Positions 59,260 to 64,000 of a DNA stretch of 64,000 bases are shown piece after piece. The notes under the pieces were generated by a model. The model searched no databases. It was not told where the DNA came from and worked only from the letters and a program-made list of their open reading frames with translations. How positions within the stretch are numbered: position 1 is the stretch's first letter; every line of letters starts with the position of its first letter. Origin of the DNA: Typha latifolia (Eukaryota > Streptophyta > Magnoliopsida > Poales > Typhaceae); contig CM034101.1 of NCBI GenBank assembly GCA_019914945.1, positions 15,511,188 through 15,575,187 on the forward strand, given 5' to 3'. A program made the position numbers and the translations under genes.

Positions 59260-62200
59260 TTAGTTCGATCGAGATCGATTGGAGATTTTAGTAGCTATTA
59301 GTAGTATGTGTGTATGATCGATGCATGCCTTGGATCAGTTTGAGTATTACCCCCTTTGAGTATAATGGAGACATGTCCACGCCTCTTGCTCGTTTTGGTA
59401 ATCGAGATTGGGGCCTTTTGACTTTGCAATTCTCGAAGCTTGCCGTTTATGGAGATGTTGTAATTATATATATATATATATAATCTATCTGGTTAATCCT
59501 ACTAACTTGCGTGCTAATTGCGATGCCGTTGGATTGGTATCGGACGTCTCAGATCGCTACTGGAGGTCACAGCTACTACTAAAGAATCTGTGATACGTGG
59601 GAACGACTCATTCTTCTTATCGTATGAAGGTCCGTCCTCCAATATATGGTTTCAACTTAGGAAATTAATTAATAATGGGAAAGGTAACTGAGCTGAGTCT
59701 CCCATATGTTCTCTCGCCAATTTCTTTCGCATGTGGTGATAGGCTAGTTCGATCTTGATGTTAGCTTAATAAATACAACTCTTGAGATTTTTTAGGTGAA
59801 TAAAAATGTTCCACGGTCCACAGACCAACCAATGGATCGAATTATGAATATAAGAATATCAACATGGATATTTATATAAAAGAGAATATTTGTACAAATA
59901 TTATAAGATAAGTACTTCATTGACCAACTAATTCTTTGTATATATGTATAGGATATGGTCAGTTTTCATGGAGTTGGATGTGTACATTTCCGATATCACA
60001 TATGATTGGATAGCCAGATTCCACAGCTCTAAAAGGCTTTGCTAACTTCCAAAGAAACCAGCACGGATGTGACTAAATAAGTAAGATGAAGTTGAACTCG
60101 GGAACAGTAGGATTCCCAACTTTTAAGTTTCAAAAGTTAGAACTTGTTAACTTTTTTTTTTCCTCCCTTAAATTTCAAATGACCCTACCGATCATCAAAG
60201 CTCTGCAAGTCCATTACACAGCGTATATATAATAATGTTCCGTAGCTGTCTATCTATTTCTTATTCCAATATTTTCCAACAGCGTAAACCTGGCTAATAT
60301 GCATAAGAAACAAAAGTGAGTTCTTATTAGAATGTTTTCATCTCTCTCCATGCTCAGAGAGAACTTGATTCACTAGTTACTGATTGAAATGGACGAATAC
60401 ATTAATGTTCACTGGTGAAATCTTCTCTATCCCTTTCCCGAAGTAATGAGCCATTTAAGATGCCAACCATATGGCCATAAAATTGTTCCGCCTTACGGTA
60501 CACTTTTTTCCCTCTTTGATTAGATAGTGACGCACGAACAGTTCTACCCCAGATTCACGTCGATCTTTATGGTAAAAAAAGAGATGGGCTACGGAGACCT
60601 TTCCATTTGATCGATAGAGAATTTATATGTTAACCATTGATTAATTCAACATCCAAACTAGCTATTCTTAATACATATACCTATAAGAATAAAAATAGGC
60701 ACTAAAACACAATTACTTATTTTGAAAAGTCAAAGCCAGGGAGTCAAAGCAGCTCATTCATGTTTTTGTACATAGAGATGTAGAAAGAAGTTACTAATGC
60801 TCTGTGTTAAATGTTACTACAGAGTTTAGTAACCAAAAATTTTCACACATTTGGAACATTTTAGAGTTCTTGGACGACGTCGGTGGTGTGCATGTACCTG
60901 GTCACAAAGGAACCGATAATATTTTTGCTCTTCCACGTGTGAGCACATGACTTTGGCTTTTGCCTTTATTCTCTCGTACTCCTAACACGCACGATTAATA
61001 CTTAATCGTTGTGTTAAACAAGCTGCTTCGTTAGGTAAGAGGGCCGGGATTATGTAATGTACTTGTACCTATGGAATGCATGGGCAACTATGATCTTAGA
61101 TGCCCTCTTTGCAGTGGTAGAAGAAAGTCACGAGTTCAAATGCTTACGAGTGTAAATTTAGGAAAAAGAATTAAAATGGATGATTCCGCTTCATAGAAAG
61201 GGTTGTCGTTGACTGTCTATATATATAAATATGTTGATCGATAAGTCCATTACTATGAGCCGACCACTACGAAACAAACAAGGAAGCATCCAACTTGAAG
61301 ACTTCCTTTCTTAAAGAACCCAACGGGTGGAAATTAACACGTGTGCAGTGACACGTCTGGAACATTGAGCAGACACAGTCGCTAGCATGATCTTGGGTGG
61401 ATCTCGCCGCGATGCCCCACCGTTCAAAAGTTGATGGCGAGACTCACTACATCCCAAGCTAATAATAATACATTTGGAAGGAGGGGTATGAATACGTGTA
61501 AGCTCACGGTACGATCTACCAGCCCGTATGATAGTAATATGATGCTATAAAAGCGATAGGGGGGGAGAGAGAGAGAAGAGAGGGGAGGTACCAAAGAGAG
61601 GCGGGGAGATAGGAAAAGGTTTTTGTGGTAGTTGGGAATCGGCGGCCGCCGCGAAGTAGGGAAAAGGCGTCGCAGTCTTGTGTAGATATCGTTGAATGGG
61701 TCGGGGGGATTGGAGGATTGCTGGGGCCCGGGAGGAAAAAGATTGGAAGACAAGTGGGAGTGGAGGGTCTTGGTTGGTGGAAGGTCTTCTCTTGCTTTTC
61801 GTTTTGCAACTATTATCCTTCCGGCTTTATCCATTCTTATTTTTTTCTTAAAAAAAATTAAAAATAAATTAAGGGGATCTTTTGAGAAAGTACCAACTAA
61901 GTTGGATTATTTAGATTCATTGCGAGTTGATCTTATGCTGATTGCCTAGGGTGCACCATCTAGTGCTTATTAATATATTAACTATGTGGGATTGATAATT
62001 CTTATCTTGCCCCCTCAATTCTTCGGTCCCCTCGTATTACTTTTTTAATTTGTGATTATAGTCGTTAAATACACATGATGGTTTAGTCACACATTAAAAA
62101 GAGAGTCAAAAGTGAAAATATTTATATAGATAACCAAGGCTTTTGGGTTTAATTAAATTATAAAATTTTGTATTAAATCTTATTTTATTTGGATCAGTAC

Positions 62201-62876
62201 TCGTCAACCTCTCCCAACAATTACAATAGTGTTATGCATAGGAACATTTAAGTAGCGTCATGAGCATCATAACGTTCTTTCATTAAAAAAAATTGTCTTG
62301 CCCACAAACTTTATAAATAATTTATATGATTAATGATTGCAAAGTGGAGAGAGAAAATCATGAATTGATAAAATGCATTTATATGATATGGATAATTGTT
62401 TTAAAAAATGTATATAATAAATCCTATATTTGCAACTTTCATGGCATCAGTGAATGGATCTCTATATTCTTTATTATTAAGTCAGTGAGCTACCGGTTTA
62501 AATAGTTTCAAGGCTTATGGCCTCACTAAATATATAAATATAATCCCCTATTTGATTAAATCGGTGCTACGTGTGCATTTATTTAAGGAATATAAAGATG
62601 AATTTGATTAATTATCCCGTAGGCTCAACATAATCTCTTATTTAATATGAAATTAATAAATGAGATTAATAGTCTGTACTGAATGTCATATTCCCTAAAA
62701 GAATATAGCATCCCACCTGGGGATAAGATAATATATGATGGATATAGACATTATTACTATATTATATTTATATAATAAATAATAAATTTAGATATATAAA
62801 TAACAAAACTAAATTCTTAGCTACTCAAATGTTATTTTTATTTTTTTATTTTATATTTATTTAAAATATGGCCATA

Positions 62877-62880
<4 letters not shown>

Positions 62881-62915
<35 letters not shown>
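62881..62915. repeat. (TA)n microsatellite
   Basis: A TA run in very AT-rich sequence near the window end. Confidence 0.9.
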
Positions 62916-62920
<5 letters not shown>

Positions 62921-63745
62921 AAACATCTTTTATATAATTTATTCTATTATTTTGTATTACTTTTGACTTCAATTTTGATTATTTTGAATTGAACCTCATT
63001 AATTTTTATAATTAATATAATATAATATAATAATATTTAATAACATAATTTAAGTTTGAGATAATTGATAATAATTTTAAATAGTAATTTAACGTTACTC
63101 TCTTATATTGAGTATAATAATGTAATTTTATTTAGTTATCCCATATATATATAGTTTATATAAGCCAAAAAGTATATTAAAATTATAATATGGGATAAAT
63201 AATCCCGAGATATATGTTATTCTTAAAATAAGCCTAGGGATGACTTATTCTACTCTTACTAACTCTACAACTAAACGCACTCTAAAGTCTCGTGTTCATA
63301 TTGGGTAGGAACTTCACAACGCTTACGCATCCATCAATCGATAACTAAGGCCTATAATCCAATCATATACTACTTCAGAGCCCATTAAGCCCAACATATA
63401 TATTTTTCTAGAGTAAAGACTAAGAGAGATCTAAATTGATGTACTTATTGATATAATATAAACACTGAAAACTTAAGTGGTATAATCGGTTCAAGAAGTG
63501 ATTACTTATTTTTAAATTATAATCTTAGTTTTAAAAAGTAATATTTTTCTTGTATGTATATCCTATAAAAAAAATCTTATTTACATGCATATATACCATT
63601 CTAAACTCGACTGTTTAACGAGTTTTTTTTGCATGTGGACCCTCAAATTTGTTTCTTATTTACGTATTTACTCTTTTAAGTTTCATATTCATATATAGTG
63701 TTCGTACAACTTTTTTACAATTATATTTATTATAATAATTAATCT

Positions 63746-63750
<5 letters not shown>

Positions 63751-63776
<26 letters not shown>
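63751..63776. repeat. (TA)n microsatellite
   Basis: A second TA run in the same AT-rich zone, about 220 bp before the end of the window. Confidence 0.9.
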
Positions 63777-64000
63777 CCCTTAACTTAGAGTTATATATGT
63801 ATTTAATAAGGGTATGATGTTTTTTTTTATGGTTAACTCGATGAAAATTTAATTAAATTATATATAGTGATTGTTTGTTTAATTACTTACATATATCTCT
63901 TATCAGTTTAAAATTAATTTAAACTAAAATTTAATAATATATAAAAATAGAGAATTAAATTTAAATTGAAGTATATGTGCGCATGGAATCTTTTAACTAG

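Larger units (their letters stand above)
59260..64000. other. AT-rich spacer to window end
   Basis: About 4.7 kb with no convincing gene. At 61420-61850 a GC-richer zone has TATAAAA at about 61547, GA-repeats after it, and an open frame on each strand (minus 61424-61834, 136 codons; plus 61625-61861). Neither protein shows a recognisable domain, and the minus one is Pro/Ser/Leu-rich low complexity. From about 62700 the sequence is extremely AT-rich with long (TA)n runs at 62881-62915 and 63751-63776. Confidence 0.45.

Noticed and set aside
61424..61834. A 136-codon minus-strand frame with an ATG, and a plus-strand frame over the same GC-rich zone
   Set aside because: The minus protein is Pro/Ser/Leu-rich low complexity with no recognisable family, and the plus frame lacks an ATG start. 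The TATAAAA and GA tract suggest a promoter at most, perhaps for a non-coding RNA.
1..64000. A biosynthetic gene cluster built on the P450, acyltransferase, MATE and PMT genes
   Set aside because: The genes are spaced by kilobases, belong to housekeeping or unrelated pathways, and are mixed with E3 ligases, CCB2 and FN3K. No scaffold-forming enzyme such as a terpene or polyketide synthase is present.

Overview
The window is nuclear DNA from a flowering plant. It holds spliced genes with GT-AG introns, AT-rich spacers full of (TA)n and other microsatellites, and only plant gene families. Several single-exon or first-exon coding regions are very GC-rich (PMT exon 1, ARM protein, MATE, ERF) while multi-exon neighbours are AT-rich. 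That two-class GC pattern and the protein sequences fit a monocot, probably a non-grass commelinid such as a pineapple relative. The clade is inference; the plant assignment is firm. I rebuilt the exons by hand: every exon chain keeps frame and ends at a stop, but transcripts were not available.

Layout. 424-3354 (-): a BIG BROTHER-type RING-H2 E3 ligase, 7 coding exons. 7691-10123 (+): a Golgi PMT-type putative methyltransferase, 6 exons. 11771-12076: a three-copy ~101-bp tandem repeat. 13031-15795 (+): a CYP87A-type cytochrome P450, 9 exons. 17109-22186 (-): a short SEUSS-like LIM-binding co-regulator, 10 exons. 23567-29017 (+): an MBOAT lysophospholipid acyltransferase, 8 exons, with a long fold-back repeat in intron 4. 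30129-33016 (+): the chloroplast cytochrome b6f assembly factor CCB2, 6 exons. 33463-34551 (+): a possible two-exon 43-residue membrane peptide. 35128-36795 (+): an intronless ARM-repeat protein. 39259-40866 (+): an intronless MATE (DETOXIFICATION) transporter. 45191-47875 (+): an ATL-type RING-H2 protein, 4 exons. 48372-54612 (+): fructosamine/ribulosamine 3-kinase, 9 exons, whose fifth intron carries a 2.17-kb non-autonomous hAT-like element. 58723-59259 (+): an intronless DREB-type AP2/ERF factor. 59260-64000 is AT-rich spacer.

The genes are independent transcription units, not an operon or biosynthetic cluster. I see no previously undescribed multi-gene system. The points most worth a second look are structural: the ~85-bp-arm hairpin in the acyltransferase intron, the hAT-like insertion with an internal perfect 70-bp duplication and a possible captured coding fragment, two GC-AG introns in neighbouring plastid-type genes, a SEUSS-like protein without the usual long N-terminus and with a 20-codon upstream ORF, and a few cryptic exons.
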